From: JAAYGD01 sp964428195
GTDB lineage: Bacteria; Bacillota_I; Bacilli_A; RF39; UBA660
Length of the DNA stretch: 11,379 bases
Reading direction: 5' to 3'
Assembly (NCBI GenBank): GCA_964428195.1
Contig: CAYRXC010000028.1
Span: forward strand, 1 to 11,379
Shown in pieces: positions 1 to 7,484 of the stretch. The notes under the pieces were generated by a model. It was not told where the DNA came from. It searched no databases and worked only from the letters and a program-made list of their open reading frames with translations. Position 1 is the first letter of the stretch. Every line of letters starts with the position of its first letter. Position numbers and translations under genes: made by a program.

Positions 1-43
1 GATTATTCATATGGTTTTTTCATATCTCTTTTATTTATATTTG

Positions 44-52
44 TGGTAAAAT
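44..52 (+). promoter_or_regulatory. Extended -10 promoter of the prs-fhs pair
   Basis: TG-G-TAAAAT matches an extended -10 element (TGnTATAAT) and ends 15 bases before the prs start codon. No convincing -35 hexamer lies about 17 bases upstream. Transcription would begin near 59, practically at the GGAGG ribosome site (59-63), so the leader would be about nine bases. Other promoters in this window have the same geometry. Confidence 0.5.
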
Positions 53-67
53 ATTTATGGAGGTATT

Positions 68-1135
68 ATGATCGATGATTTAAAAATAATTGTTTTAAAA
101 AATTTTGAAGAATTTGGTAATAAAGTAGATCAAGAATTAAAAAAGATAAGAAATACAAATAAATCTTTTATTGTACCTGTTAAACTAGATAGATTTGCTA
201 ATGGTGAAGGTAAAGCTACAATATCAGATACTATTAGGGATAAAGATTTATATATTTTAACAGATATTGGTAATAGAAGCTTAACCTATACTATGGGTGA
301 ATATGAAAATCATATGAGTCCAGATGATCATTTTCAAGACATAAAAAGAGTAATTGGTGCAATAGAGAAACATTCAAAAAAAACCACTTTAATAATGCCT
401 TTACTCTATCAATCAAGACAACATAGAAGAAAGGGTAGGGAATCATTAGATTGTGCTGTAGCACTTCAAGATTTGAGCTCTTTTGGAATAGATGAAATTG
501 TTACTTATGATGCTCATAACCCTGATATAGTTAATTCTATTCCTAACTATCCATTTACTAATTTTTTTCCAACTAAGTTGATGATAGAAACTTTTTGTAA
601 AATGGAAAAAATTAATACTAAAAATATATTAGTAATAAGCCCTGATACTGGTGCGGTTGATAGAGCAAAATTTTATTCAAGTACGTTTAATCTAGAAGAC
701 GGACTAGGATTATTTTATAAGAGAAGAGATTTTTCAAAAGTAGTAAATGGAAAAAATCCTATTATAGATCATATGTATATTGGAGCTGATCCAAAAGATA
801 AAACTGCAATTATTGTAGATGATATGATAGCATCTGGAGATTCAATTATTGATATTACTGAACAATTATATGAAAAAGGTGTAAAAGAAATATATATATT
901 TGTAAGTTATGCATTATTTACAAGTGGAATAGATAAATTTAAAACGTTATATAAAGAAAAAAAATTCAAGAAAATATATACTACTAATCTTTCTTATATT
1001 AGTGATGAAGTAAAGAAAGAAAAATGGATAGAAATAGTTGATTTTACTGAACATGTTGCAAAAGTAATACACACATTAAATAAAAAAGAATCTATTTCTC
1101 CAATACTAGAAGAAAAAGCAATAATTAATAAGTAG
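68..1135 (+). CDS. prs: Ribose-phosphate diphosphokinase (PRPP synthetase), long divergent form
   Basis: This cytoplasmic enzyme transfers pyrophosphate from ATP to ribose 5-phosphate, giving PRPP for purine, pyrimidine, NAD, histidine and tryptophan synthesis. The PRPP-binding loop is clear at residues 248-259 (IIVDDMIASGDS). Other family marks are the arginine-rich active-site flap at 117-124 (RQHRRKGR), DAH at 148-150 in the place of the usual DLH catalytic/metal motif, SPDTGAVDRA at 191-200 and YKRRD at 217-221. At 355 residues it is about 40 longer than the classical 315-residue enzyme. It resembles the extended, divergent PRPP synthetases of some Bacillota, with insertions such as the segment around 285-320. 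The ATG is supported by GGAGG at 59-63. The stop codon overlaps the ribosome site of fhs, so the two genes are probably cotranscribed. Enzyme class is confident; kinetics and regulation may differ from the short form. Confidence 0.9.
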   Translation: MIDDLKIIVLKNFEEFGNKVDQELKKIRNTNKSFIVPVKLDRFANGEGKATISDTIRDKDLYILTDIGNRSLTYTMGEYENHMSPDDHFQDIKRVIGAIEKHSKKTTLIMPLLYQSRQHRRKGRESLDCAVALQDLSSFGIDEIVTYDAHNPDIVNSIPNYPFTNFFPTKLMIETFCKMEKINTKNILVISPDTGAVDRAKFYSSTFNLEDGLGLFYKRRDFSKVVNGKNPIIDHMYIGADPKDKTAIIVDDMIASGDSIIDITEQLYEKGVKEIYIFVSYALFTSGIDKFKTLYKEKKFKKIYTTNLSYISDEVKKEKWIEIVDFTEHVAKVIHTLNKKESISPILEEKAIINK

Positions 1136-1143
1136 GAGGTAAA

Positions 1144-2805
1144 ATGAAAACAGATATAGAAATTGCACAAACAACAAAAATGAAAAAAATTATAGATATT
1201 GCAAAAAAGATAAATATTGATAAAAATAATTTAGAATTATATGGCGATTACAAAGCAAAAGTAATAGATAGAAATATTAAAGTAAATAAAAATGGAAATT
1301 TAATATTAGTAACAGCAATGAGTCCAACAAAAGCAGGTGAAGGTAAAACCACAACCAGTATCGGACTTGCTGATGCACTTAATAAGATTAACAAAAATAC
1401 AATCTTGTGTCTTAGAGAGCCATCTTTAGGTCCTTCTTTTGGAATGAAAGGTGGAGCTTGTGGTGGGGGATATGCTCAAGTATTACCAATGGAAGATATT
1501 AATATGCATTTTACTGGAGATATTCATGCTGTAACTACTGCCCACAATTTATTATCTGCAATGATTGATAATTCTATATTTCAAGGGAATTTACTTAATA
1601 TTGATCCAAAAAAAGTTACTTGGAAAAGAGTAATGGATTTAAACGATAGAGCACTAAGAGAAATAGAGATTGGTTTAGGAGAAAAGAATGGTATTCCTAG
1701 AAAAACTGGTTTTGATATTTCGGTAGCATCTGAAATCATGGCTATTTTGTGTTTATCAAAAGATTTAATGGATTTAAAAAACAGAATAAAAAAGATAGTA
1801 ATAGGATATACCTATGATGATAAACCTGTCACTGCTTCTGATTTAAAAGCAGAAGAAGCTATGACTTTAATTATGAAAGATGCCATTAAACCAAACTTAG
1901 TTCAAACAATAGAACATACTCCAACTTTAATACATGGAGGTCCTTTTGCTAATATTGCTCATGGATGTAACAGTATAATAGCAACAAAATTAGCACTTAA
2001 ATTAAGTGATTACGTCGTAACTGAAGCTGGATTCGGATCTGATTTAGGTGGCGAAAAATTCTTTGATTTGAAATGTAGAATAGGAGAGTTAAAACCAAAT
2101 GCTGTTGTTTTAGTAGCAACGGTTAGAGCACTTAAATTACATGGAGGAGCCGATAAGGATAATCTATATAAAATAGATTTAGAAAGTATTAGAAAAGGTC
2201 TACCAAATTTAGAAAGACATATTGAAAATATAAATAAATATAATGTTCCAATAGTTATAGCATTAAACAAATTTGATAATGATTCTAAAAAAGAATTAGA
2301 TTTTGTAATAAACTACTTTAAAGAAAAAAATATTGAAATTGCAATATCTGAAGTATTTAAAAAAGGTGGAAAAGGTGGTTTAGATTTAGCTATAAAAGTA
2401 ATAGATTCAATCAAAGCTAGTAAATTTAAACCAATCTATGATTTAAAAATGACTATCAAAGAAAAAGTAAATATAATTGCTAAAGAAATTTATAGAGCAA
2501 ATAAAGTAATATACTCTGAAGAAGCAGAAGAAATGTTAAATAAAATTAAAAAAATGGGGTATGAAGAATTACCGATATGTATAGCAAAAACACAATATTC
2601 TTTTTCGGATGATGAAAAATTGATTGGAGCGCCAAAAGACTTTGATATAAATATTAGAGAAATCAGATTATCTGCAGGAGCAGGATTTATAGTATGTATT
2701 GCAGGCAAGATAATGACAATGCCTGGATTACCAAAAGAACCGATTGCAACAAAAATTAAAATAAATATAATAGAGAATAAAGAAATAATTGAAGGATTGT
2801 TTTAA
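1144..2805 (+). CDS. fhs: Formate-tetrahydrofolate ligase (10-formyl-THF synthetase)
   Basis: This enzyme catalyses ATP-dependent joining of formate to tetrahydrofolate, giving the 10-formyl-THF used in purine synthesis and initiator-tRNA formylation. It is a cytoplasmic homotetramer in known members. The ATP-binding loop PTKAGEGKTT is at residues 61-70. The family signature runs from about 92 to 137 (EPSLGPSFG, then MKGGACGGGYAQVLPMED, then HFTGDIHAVTTAHN). TVRALKLHGG at 326-335 and the C-terminal AGAGFIVCIAGKIMTMPGLP are also typical. The length of 553 residues is normal for the family. Only eight bases separate it from prs, and its AGGAGG ribosome site (1134-1139) overlaps the prs stop codon, which indicates an operon. 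The pairing makes metabolic sense because PRPP and 10-formyl-THF both feed purine biosynthesis. I see no clear intrinsic terminator after the stop. Confidence 0.97.
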   Translation: MKTDIEIAQTTKMKKIIDIAKKINIDKNNLELYGDYKAKVIDRNIKVNKNGNLILVTAMSPTKAGEGKTTTSIGLADALNKINKNTILCLREPSLGPSFGMKGGACGGGYAQVLPMEDINMHFTGDIHAVTTAHNLLSAMIDNSIFQGNLLNIDPKKVTWKRVMDLNDRALREIEIGLGEKNGIPRKTGFDISVASEIMAILCLSKDLMDLKNRIKKIVIGYTYDDKPVTASDLKAEEAMTLIMKDAIKPNLVQTIEHTPTLIHGGPFANIAHGCNSIIATKLALKLSDYVVTEAGFGSDLGGEKFFDLKCRIGELKPNAVVLVATVRALKLHGGADKDNLYKIDLESIRKGLPNLERHIENINKYNVPIVIALNKFDNDSKKELDFVINYFKEKNIEIAISEVFKKGGKGGLDLAIKVIDSIKASKFKPIYDLKMTIKEKVNIIAKEIYRANKVIYSEEAEEMLNKIKKMGYEELPICIAKTQYSFSDDEKLIGAPKDFDINIREIRLSAGAGFIVCIAGKIMTMPGLPKEPIATKIKINIIENKEIIEGLF

Positions 2806-2836
2806 TTTAAAAAATATATTAAAATATATAAATATG

Positions 2837-2845
2837 TGATACAAT
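2837..2845 (+). promoter_or_regulatory. Extended -10 promoter upstream of sepF
   Basis: TG-A-TACAAT fits an extended -10 element. It lies between fhs and sepF and ends 32 bases before the sepF ATG. The -35 position (about 2817-2822) is only A and T, so activity would depend on the TG extension. The surrounding DNA is AT-rich enough that a chance match is possible. Confidence 0.4.
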
Positions 2846-2877
2846 AATCAAGTAAAGACTAGCAATAGGAGGTTAAA

Positions 2878-3282
2878 ATGCCATTAAAAAAACTAAAAGG
2901 ATTATTTAAGAATGATGAACAATTACCTTCAGAAGACGAATTCTATAATTTATCTTCAGAAGACGCATTAAAAGGATTAGCAGCTGAAGGTACTAAGTTA
3001 ATATTGCTTGAACCCCGTGCTTATTCAGAATCTCAACAAATTGCAGATCATCTAAAAAGCAGACATACCGTTATAGTAAACTTAAGAAGAGTAACTACTG
3101 ATCAAGCAAAAAGAATAATTGATTTCTTAAGTGGAACAACCTATTCAATTGGTGGAGATATGCAAAAAATCGGTGGTGGAATTTTCTTATGTACTCCAAA
3201 AAATATGAGTGTACAAGGAAAAATGGATAACGATGAAATAAAAGATAAAATTCATGATAATAGCGACATAAATGTAGAATAG
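2878..3282 (+). CDS. sepF: Cell division protein SepF
   Basis: SepF anchors FtsZ filaments to the membrane and helps shape the division septum in Gram-positive bacteria. The N-terminus (MPLKKLKGLFKND, residues 1-13) can form the amphipathic membrane-binding helix known from the family. A short acidic linker (about 14-35) leads into the conserved SepF domain at about 39-115. That domain contains LLEPRAYSESQQIADHL, NLRRV and the strongly conserved run from GTTYSIGGD through QKIGGGIFLCTP. At 134 residues it is slightly shorter than the roughly 150-residue Bacillus protein, mainly through a short linker. The start is fixed by AGGAGG at 2867-2872. divIVA begins 25 bases after the stop. The ylmG and ylmH genes that often separate sepF from divIVA in Bacillota are absent, giving a compacted version of the cluster. 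Confidence 0.95.
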   Translation: MPLKKLKGLFKNDEQLPSEDEFYNLSSEDALKGLAAEGTKLILLEPRAYSESQQIADHLKSRHTVIVNLRRVTTDQAKRIIDFLSGTTYSIGGDMQKIGGGIFLCTPKNMSVQGKMDNDEIKDKIHDNSDINVE

Positions 3283-3307
3283 TTCATTATATATTTGAGG
3301 TGATTGT

Positions 3308-3784
3308 ATGAAAAAATTTAATATTACTTTTAGGGGATACAATCCTACGGAAGTTAACGCTTTCTTAGATGATGTTATTTTAAAGTTAGAGAAAATAATA
3401 TCTGATTCTAAAAGAAAAGATGAAATAGCAATTGCTAAAGATAAAAAAATAATTGAACTTCAAAATGAACTTGAAAGATATAAACAAATAGAAAATACTT
3501 TAAATAGTACAATAATAAATGTACAATCAAACAATGAAAGAGTTAGATTAGCAGCTAAGCAAGAAGGAGACATCATAATAACTGAATCAAGAAAAAATGC
3601 TAATAAAATAATATCTGATGCTCTATCTAGAGCCGAAAAAGTTCAATATAGAGCAGAATTACTAAAAAAGAACATTAATATGTATAAAAAAAGAATGAGA
3701 ACAATGTTGGAACAACAGTTAAACATAATTGATGATATGGATAGTGAAGATTACAAAGTAGATGATAGAGACGATATTTTATAA
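3308..3784 (+). CDS. divIVA: DivIVA-family cell-pole/septum protein
   Basis: DivIVA proteins bind curved membrane at septa and poles as coiled-coil oligomers and recruit division, chromosome-anchoring or wall-synthesis factors. The N-terminal lipid-binding domain is recognisable (FRGYNPTEVNAFLDDV, residues 8-23). Phe8-Arg9 correspond to the membrane-inserting Phe17-Arg18 of Bacillus subtilis. A long charged coiled coil follows from about 25 to 140, with the typical segment around 63-115, then an acidic tail (about 142-158). The protein begins roughly nine residues later than the Bacillus protein. This start appears real: GAGGTGAT lies just upstream (3297-3304) and an in-frame TGA at 3296-3298 excludes any longer form. 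Synteny with sepF and ileS supports the call. The last ten or so codons and the stop appear to be part of the ileS T-box leader. Confidence 0.92.
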   Translation: MKKFNITFRGYNPTEVNAFLDDVILKLEKIISDSKRKDEIAIAKDKKIIELQNELERYKQIENTLNSTIINVQSNNERVRLAAKQEGDIIITESRKNANKIISDALSRAEKVQYRAELLKKNINMYKKRMRTMLEQQLNIIDDMDSEDYKVDDRDDIL

Positions 3785-3968
3785 TTTATTATAGAGAACT
3801 TGTGGTTGGTGAAAACAAGTATAAATATAACATATAAATCACTCTTGATATTCTTTCTCGATAATTAAAGAAAGACGTTGATTACGTTATAATCATAAAG
3901 AGTATAGTTTACTATAAAATAAGGTGGTACCGCGATTAATCGTCCTTAATAGATATCATCTTTTTTTT
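3755..3968 (+). promoter_or_regulatory. T-box riboswitch (tRNA-Ile-sensing leader) of ileS
   Basis: The conserved T-box AAGGTGGTACCGCG is at 3921-3934, with CCTT at 3944-3947 closing the antiterminator against AAGG at 3921-3924. The bulge TGGT (3925-3928) would pair with an ACCA tRNA end, as expected for tRNA-Ile with discriminator A. Stem I carries the familiar AGAGA bulge (3793-3797) and a distal hairpin, ACTTGT 3798-3803 with ACAAGT 3815-3820, closing a GGTTGGTGAAA loop. ATC at 3838-3840 followed by ACTC is the probable specifier (isoleucine). Stem I pairs TTATAATTTAT (3779-3789) with ATAAATATAA (3821-3830, one bulged A) and AGAG (3767-3770) with CTCT (3842-3845), so it reaches back into divIVA. 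Small hairpins follow at 3879-3895 and 3903-3916. The alternative terminator pairs AAGGTGGTA (3921-3929) with TATCATCTT (3954-3962), ending in eight T. Uncharged tRNA-Ile should favour readthrough into ileS. The outer Stem I boundary is approximate. Confidence 0.9.
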
Positions 3969-3984
3969 ATAATTAGGAGGAAAT

Positions 3985-6900
3985 ATGAAACAAATATTTG
4001 AAGAATTAGAAAAAGGTAAGGTTAATGAAATAGAAGATAAAATATCTGATAAATGGGAAAAAGAAGATATATTAAATAAAACAATCAATAATAAAGAGGG
4101 GAAAGAAAACTTTGTTTTTTATGAAGGCCCTCCAACAGCGAATGGAATGCCAGGAATTCACCATGTAGTTTCTAGAATACTCAAAGATACAGTATGTAAA
4201 TATCAAACAATGAAAGGCAAAAGAGTAGTTAGAAAAGCCGGATGGGATACTCATGGACTACCCGTTGAAATAGAAGTAGAAAAGCAACTAGGTTTAAAAA
4301 GCAAAATTGAAATAGAGAAATATGGAATAAAAGAATTCAATCAAAAATGTAAAGAATCTGTATTTAAAAATAAGGATGCTTTTAGTTTAATGACCAAAAA
4401 GATGGGATATTTTATTGATTTAGATAATCCTTATGTAACATTTGATAATGATTATATAGAAACAGAATGGTGGATATTAAATAAATTTTTTAATGAAGGT
4501 TTAATATATGAAGGACATAAAATATTGCCTTATTGTACAAGATGTGGAACAGGACTTGCTTCACATGAAGTAGCACAAGGATACAAAGAGATTAATACAG
4601 ATACAGTAATCGTCCCTATGAAGGTTAAAGATAAAGAAGAATACTTTTTAGTGTGGACTACAACTCCTTGGACATTGTTATCTAACGTAGCTCTTGCAGT
4701 TAATCCTAATGAAACATATGTTAAAGTTAATTCACAAGGATATATTTTTATATTAGCAAAATCTTTAACTCACAAAGTATTAGGTGATGATATTGAAATT
4801 CTTGAAGAGATAAATGGAAAAGAATTAGAATACATAGAATATGAACAGTTAATCCCAGAATTAAAAGTAAATAAAAAAGCATTTTATGTTACTCTAGCAG
4901 ATTATGTAACTACTGAAGATGGAACAGGGATAGTTCATATTGCACCAGCATTTGGTGAAGATGACTACAAAGTTGGAAAAGAATACGACCTTCCTGTATT
5001 AAATCCAGTAAATGAAGAAGGAAAATATACTGATGGCCCTTGGAAAGATATGATAGTATTTGATGCAGACATTGAGGTAATTAAATATTTAAAAGCTAAA
5101 GACAAACTCTTTAAAAAAGAAAGAGTATTACATAATTATCCTCACTGTTGGAGATGTGATACTCCATTGTTATACTATGCAAAACCTAGTTGGTACATTG
5201 AGATGACTAAGTTAAAAGATAAACTAATAGATAATAATAATTCTGTTAAATGGCATCCTTCTTTTATAGGAGAAAAAAGATTTGGTAATTGGTTAGAAAA
5301 TTTAAATGATTGGGCAATATCTAGAACTAGATATTGGGGGACTCCATTAAATATTTGGAGATGTGAATGTGGACATATTGAATCTATACAATCAAGAGAA
5401 GATTTAATAAATAAATCAATTGAAAAAATTGATAAATCAATTGATTTACATAGACCATATGTTGATGAAATACATATTAAATGCCCTATATGTAACAAAA
5501 CAATGAATAGAGTAAAAGAAGTAATAGATTGTTGGTTTGATTCCGGATCTATGCCATTTGCTCAATATCACTATCCTTTTGAAAATAAAGAATTATTTGA
5601 ATCACAATTTCCTGCAGACTTTATATGTGAAGGAATAGATCAAACAAGAGGGTGGTTCTATTCATTGATAGCTATATCTACATTTGTAAAAGGCGTATCT
5701 CCTTATAAAAATGTATTAGTAAATGATTTATTATTGGATAAAAATGGACAAAAAATGAGCAAATCTAAAGGAAATGCTGTAGATCCATTTAAAATGTTCG
5801 ATGAATATGGTGCAGATGTTCTAAGATGGTATTTATTATCTGTTTCACCAACATGGTTACCAACTAAATTTGATATTGAAGGATTAAAGGAAATTCAATC
5901 AAAAATGTTTAATACTCTTAAAAATACTTATACTTTCTTTCAGTTATACGCAAATACAGATGGTGTAGATCCTAGAACTTTTGAAGTAAATATTGAAAAT
6001 AGAGAAGAAATAGATAGATGGTTATTATCTAAATATAATAGATTAATAATGAACACAGACAATGCATTAAAAGAATATGATTTAAATAAAGCAGTAAAAC
6101 TAATTCAAGCATTTTTAAATGATGAATTATCTAATTGGTATATAAGAAGAAATAGAAGAAGATTTTGGGATTCTGAATTGAATAATAGTAAAAAAGCTGT
6201 ATATAAAACTACATACGAAGTATTATTAGGATTAACAAAATTGATGGCTCCAATTATTCCATTTATTACTGAAAATTTATATAAAAAATTAACAGGTGAA
6301 GATTCAGTTCACTTAGAAGACTATCCCACATACGATAAAACACTATTTAATGACCACTTGGAAGAAAAGATGGATTTAGTAAGAGATTTAATAACATTAG
6401 GTAGATTTGCTCGTGAAGAAGCTAAAATAAAGGTTAGACAGCCTTTATCAAACGTAATAATAAATGGCAAGTATAAACCACTTATTGGTGATATTGTCGA
6501 TCTTATTGAAGAAGAATTAAATATAAAAGAAGTTATATTTGAAGAGAACCTAAACAAATATATGAATTTCGAAGTAAAACCAAATTTTAAAGAAGCTGGT
6601 CCAATATTTGGAGCAAATATAAAATTATTTCAAGAATATCTTTCTAAAATCTCTGAAGAAGATTTAAACAACTTGGAAGTAGGGGATATAGAAGTAAATA
6701 TTAACAACAATGTATATACTATAAATAAAAACATGATAGATATTAGAATAACCTCTAAAGAAGGATACAATGCTCAAATGGAAAACAACAAATTTATTAT
6801 ATTAGATACAAATCTTACTCAAAGTCTAATAAATGAAGGAGTAGCAAGAGAGTTAATATCTAAAATACAACAAATGAGGAAGAATAATAACTATAATGTA

Positions 6901-7089
6901 ATAGATAGAATAAGTATATACTATGACGGGAATGAAGAGTTTGATAACGTATTAAGTGAATTTTCTGATTATATAAAGAAAGATACATTGGCAATATCTA
7001 TATCAAAAAAGGACATTCAAGAAAAAATTGATTTAAACGATTTAAAAGTTGGCATAGAAATAGAAAGAGAAGAGAACTATAATAAATAG
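3985..7089 (+). CDS. ileS: Isoleucyl-tRNA synthetase, type 2 (eukaryote-like) with GxHH signature
   Basis: This class I synthetase attaches isoleucine to tRNA-Ile in the cytoplasm. The catalytic domain carries GPPTANG at residues 48-54, GIHH at 57-60 where most IleRS have HxGH, GWDTHGLPVE at 86-95, and KMSKS at 590-594. The CP1 editing domain is present, with TTTPWTLLSN at 225-234 and GTGIVHIAPAFGEDDY at 313-328, so valine mischarging can probably be corrected. Cysteine pairs (YCTRCG 183-188, CWRC, CECGH and CPICN) suggest zinc-binding segments. An anticodon-binding domain follows, then the extended C-terminal region typical of type 2 enzymes. The length of 1034 residues fits that type. The swapped HIGH motif defines a subgroup reported as extremely resistant to mupirocin. 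The start is set by AGGAGG at 3975-3980. Expression is controlled by the T-box just upstream. No second ileS is visible here, so this may be the housekeeping enzyme. Confidence 0.97.
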   Translation: MKQIFEELEKGKVNEIEDKISDKWEKEDILNKTINNKEGKENFVFYEGPPTANGMPGIHHVVSRILKDTVCKYQTMKGKRVVRKAGWDTHGLPVEIEVEKQLGLKSKIEIEKYGIKEFNQKCKESVFKNKDAFSLMTKKMGYFIDLDNPYVTFDNDYIETEWWILNKFFNEGLIYEGHKILPYCTRCGTGLASHEVAQGYKEINTDTVIVPMKVKDKEEYFLVWTTTPWTLLSNVALAVNPNETYVKVNSQGYIFILAKSLTHKVLGDDIEILEEINGKELEYIEYEQLIPELKVNKKAFYVTLADYVTTEDGTGIVHIAPAFGEDDYKVGKEYDLPVLNPVNEEGKYTDGPWKDMIVFDADIEVIKYLKAKDKLFKKERVLHNYPHCWRCDTPLLYYAKPSWYIEMTKLKDKLIDNNNSVKWHPSFIGEKRFGNWLENLNDWAISRTRYWGTPLNIWRCECGHIESIQSREDLINKSIEKIDKSIDLHRPYVDEIHIKCPICNKTMNRVKEVIDCWFDSGSMPFAQYHYPFENKELFESQFPADFICEGIDQTRGWFYSLIAISTFVKGVSPYKNVLVNDLLLDKNGQKMSKSKGNAVDPFKMFDEYGADVLRWYLLSVSPTWLPTKFDIEGLKEIQSKMFNTLKNTYTFFQLYANTDGVDPRTFEVNIENREEIDRWLLSKYNRLIMNTDNALKEYDLNKAVKLIQAFLNDELSNWYIRRNRRRFWDSELNNSKKAVYKTTYEVLLGLTKLMAPIIPFITENLYKKLTGEDSVHLEDYPTYDKTLFNDHLEEKMDLVRDLITLGRFAREEAKIKVRQPLSNVIINGKYKPLIGDIVDLIEEELNIKEVIFEENLNKYMNFEVKPNFKEAGPIFGANIKLFQEYLSKISEEDLNNLEVGDIEVNINNNVYTINKNMIDIRITSKEGYNAQMENNKFIILDTNLTQSLINEGVARELISKIQQMRKNNNYNVIDRISIYYDGNEEFDNVLSEFSDYIKKDTLAISISKKDIQEKIDLNDLKVGIEIEREENYNK

Positions 7090-7099
7090 TTCTTTTTTT
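7073..7099 (+). terminator. Intrinsic terminator overlapping the end of ileS
   Basis: AGAACTAT (7073-7080) pairs perfectly with ATAGTTCT (7086-7093) around a five-base loop and runs into seven T (7093-7099). The stem includes the last ileS codons, and its 3' arm contains the TAG stop (7087-7089). The T-run abuts the extended -10 of the next gene, so termination and reinitiation are packed into about 40 bases. Confidence 0.85.
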
Positions 7100-7100
7100 A

Positions 7101-7109
7101 TGTTATAAT
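7101..7109 (+). promoter_or_regulatory. Extended -10 promoter of the small membrane-protein gene
   Basis: TG-T-TATAAT is a perfect extended -10 element directly after the ileS terminator, ending 15 bases before the ATG at 7125. There is no good -35, because that position lies inside the terminator hairpin. The predicted start point (near 7116) coincides with the GGTGA ribosome site, so the leader would be about nine bases. Confidence 0.6.
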
Positions 7110-7124
7110 ATATTTGGTGATAAT

Positions 7125-7427
7125 ATGATATTAGATATTAGTAACGATTTGATGCAATACAATGATCTCTTTTCGAATACTTCAAATATATTTGATGGAA
7201 TAAAAACTATTGGATTAATTCTTTTAATTGTTTTATTAATTTTTATTCCAATATTTTTATATTTAAAATACATAATGCAAATAAAAATTGTTAAAAAAGG
7301 AACTCTTCAAGCTTTAAATGAATTTTATGGGAAACAAAATAATAATACTCAAACAAGTACTGAGAATAATATTGAGAATAAAAAGATTGAAGAAGTAACT
7401 AATAACACTAGAGAAGAGGTGCTATAA
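7125..7427 (+). CDS. Small single-pass membrane protein of unknown function
   Basis: I do not recognise a family. The 100-residue product has a polar N-terminus (1-25) and one strongly hydrophobic segment at about 26-50 (IKTIGLILLIVLLIFIPIFLYLKYI). A basic patch follows (MQIKIVKKG), then a C-terminal tail of about 40 residues rich in Asn, Thr and Glu that looks disordered. By the positive-inside rule the basic patch after the helix suggests a cytoplasmic tail with the N-terminus outside. There is no lipobox or signal-peptidase site. It is read from its own promoter right after the ileS terminator, uses GGTGA (7116-7120) as ribosome site, and ends in its own terminator. It is the last rightward gene before the convergent gap with the dif-like site. 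A promoter, ribosome site and terminator all fitted to the ORF make it a credible gene. Confidence 0.75.
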   Translation: MILDISNDLMQYNDLFSNTSNIFDGIKTIGLILLIVLLIFIPIFLYLKYIMQIKIVKKGTLQALNEFYGKQNNNTQTSTENNIENKKIEEVTNNTREEVL

Positions 7428-7438
7428 AAAGCACCTCT
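7415..7438 (+). terminator. Intrinsic terminator overlapping the end of the small membrane-protein gene
   Basis: AGAGGTGCT (7415-7423) pairs perfectly with AGCACCTCT (7430-7438) around an ATAAAA loop that holds most of the TAA stop codon. The tract after the stem (ATATTTAT) is a weak U-run, so termination may be partial. It is the most stable hairpin near the dif-like site, which begins 18 bases later. Confidence 0.75.
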
Positions 7439-7456
7439 ATATTTATCATTATAAGA

Positions 7457-7484
7457 AGTTAACATAATGTACATTATAATTATA
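7457..7484 (-). other. dif: Candidate chromosomal dif site (XerC/XerD recombination site)
   Basis: Read on the minus strand, the 28 bases split into a XerC-type arm TATAATTATAA, a six-base centre TGTACA and a XerD-type arm TTATGTTAACT. As I recall the known sites, the XerD arm differs by one base from that of E. coli dif (TTATGTTAAAT) and by one base from the Bacillus/Staphylococcus form (TTATGTAAACT). The inner part of the XerC arm keeps TATAA, and the six-base spacer is the chromosomal length. The site lies in the only long gap of the window, exactly where the larger genes change from rightward to leftward, as expected at a replication terminus. XerC and XerD would resolve chromosome dimers here, with FtsK activation. 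The outer XerC arm is a poor match, as is common. A dif site captured by a mobile element is possible, but no integrase or second copy was noticed. Confidence 0.75.

Noticed and set aside
9..26. Hairpin CATATG...CATAT followed by T-rich sequence, as a terminator of an upstream gene
   Set aside because: The stem is only about five A/T-rich pairs, and the upstream gene is outside the window.
2010..2270. Minus-strand ORF of 86 codons inside fhs
   Set aside because: Lies antisense within a fully conserved gene, has no ribosome site, and its product has no recognisable features.
2806..2836. Terminator after fhs
   Set aside because: Only short A/T dyads are present, with no GC pairs and no T-run after a stem.
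5175..5498. Minus-strand ORF of 107 codons inside ileS
   Set aside because: An antisense shadow of the well-supported IleRS reading frame, with no start signals.
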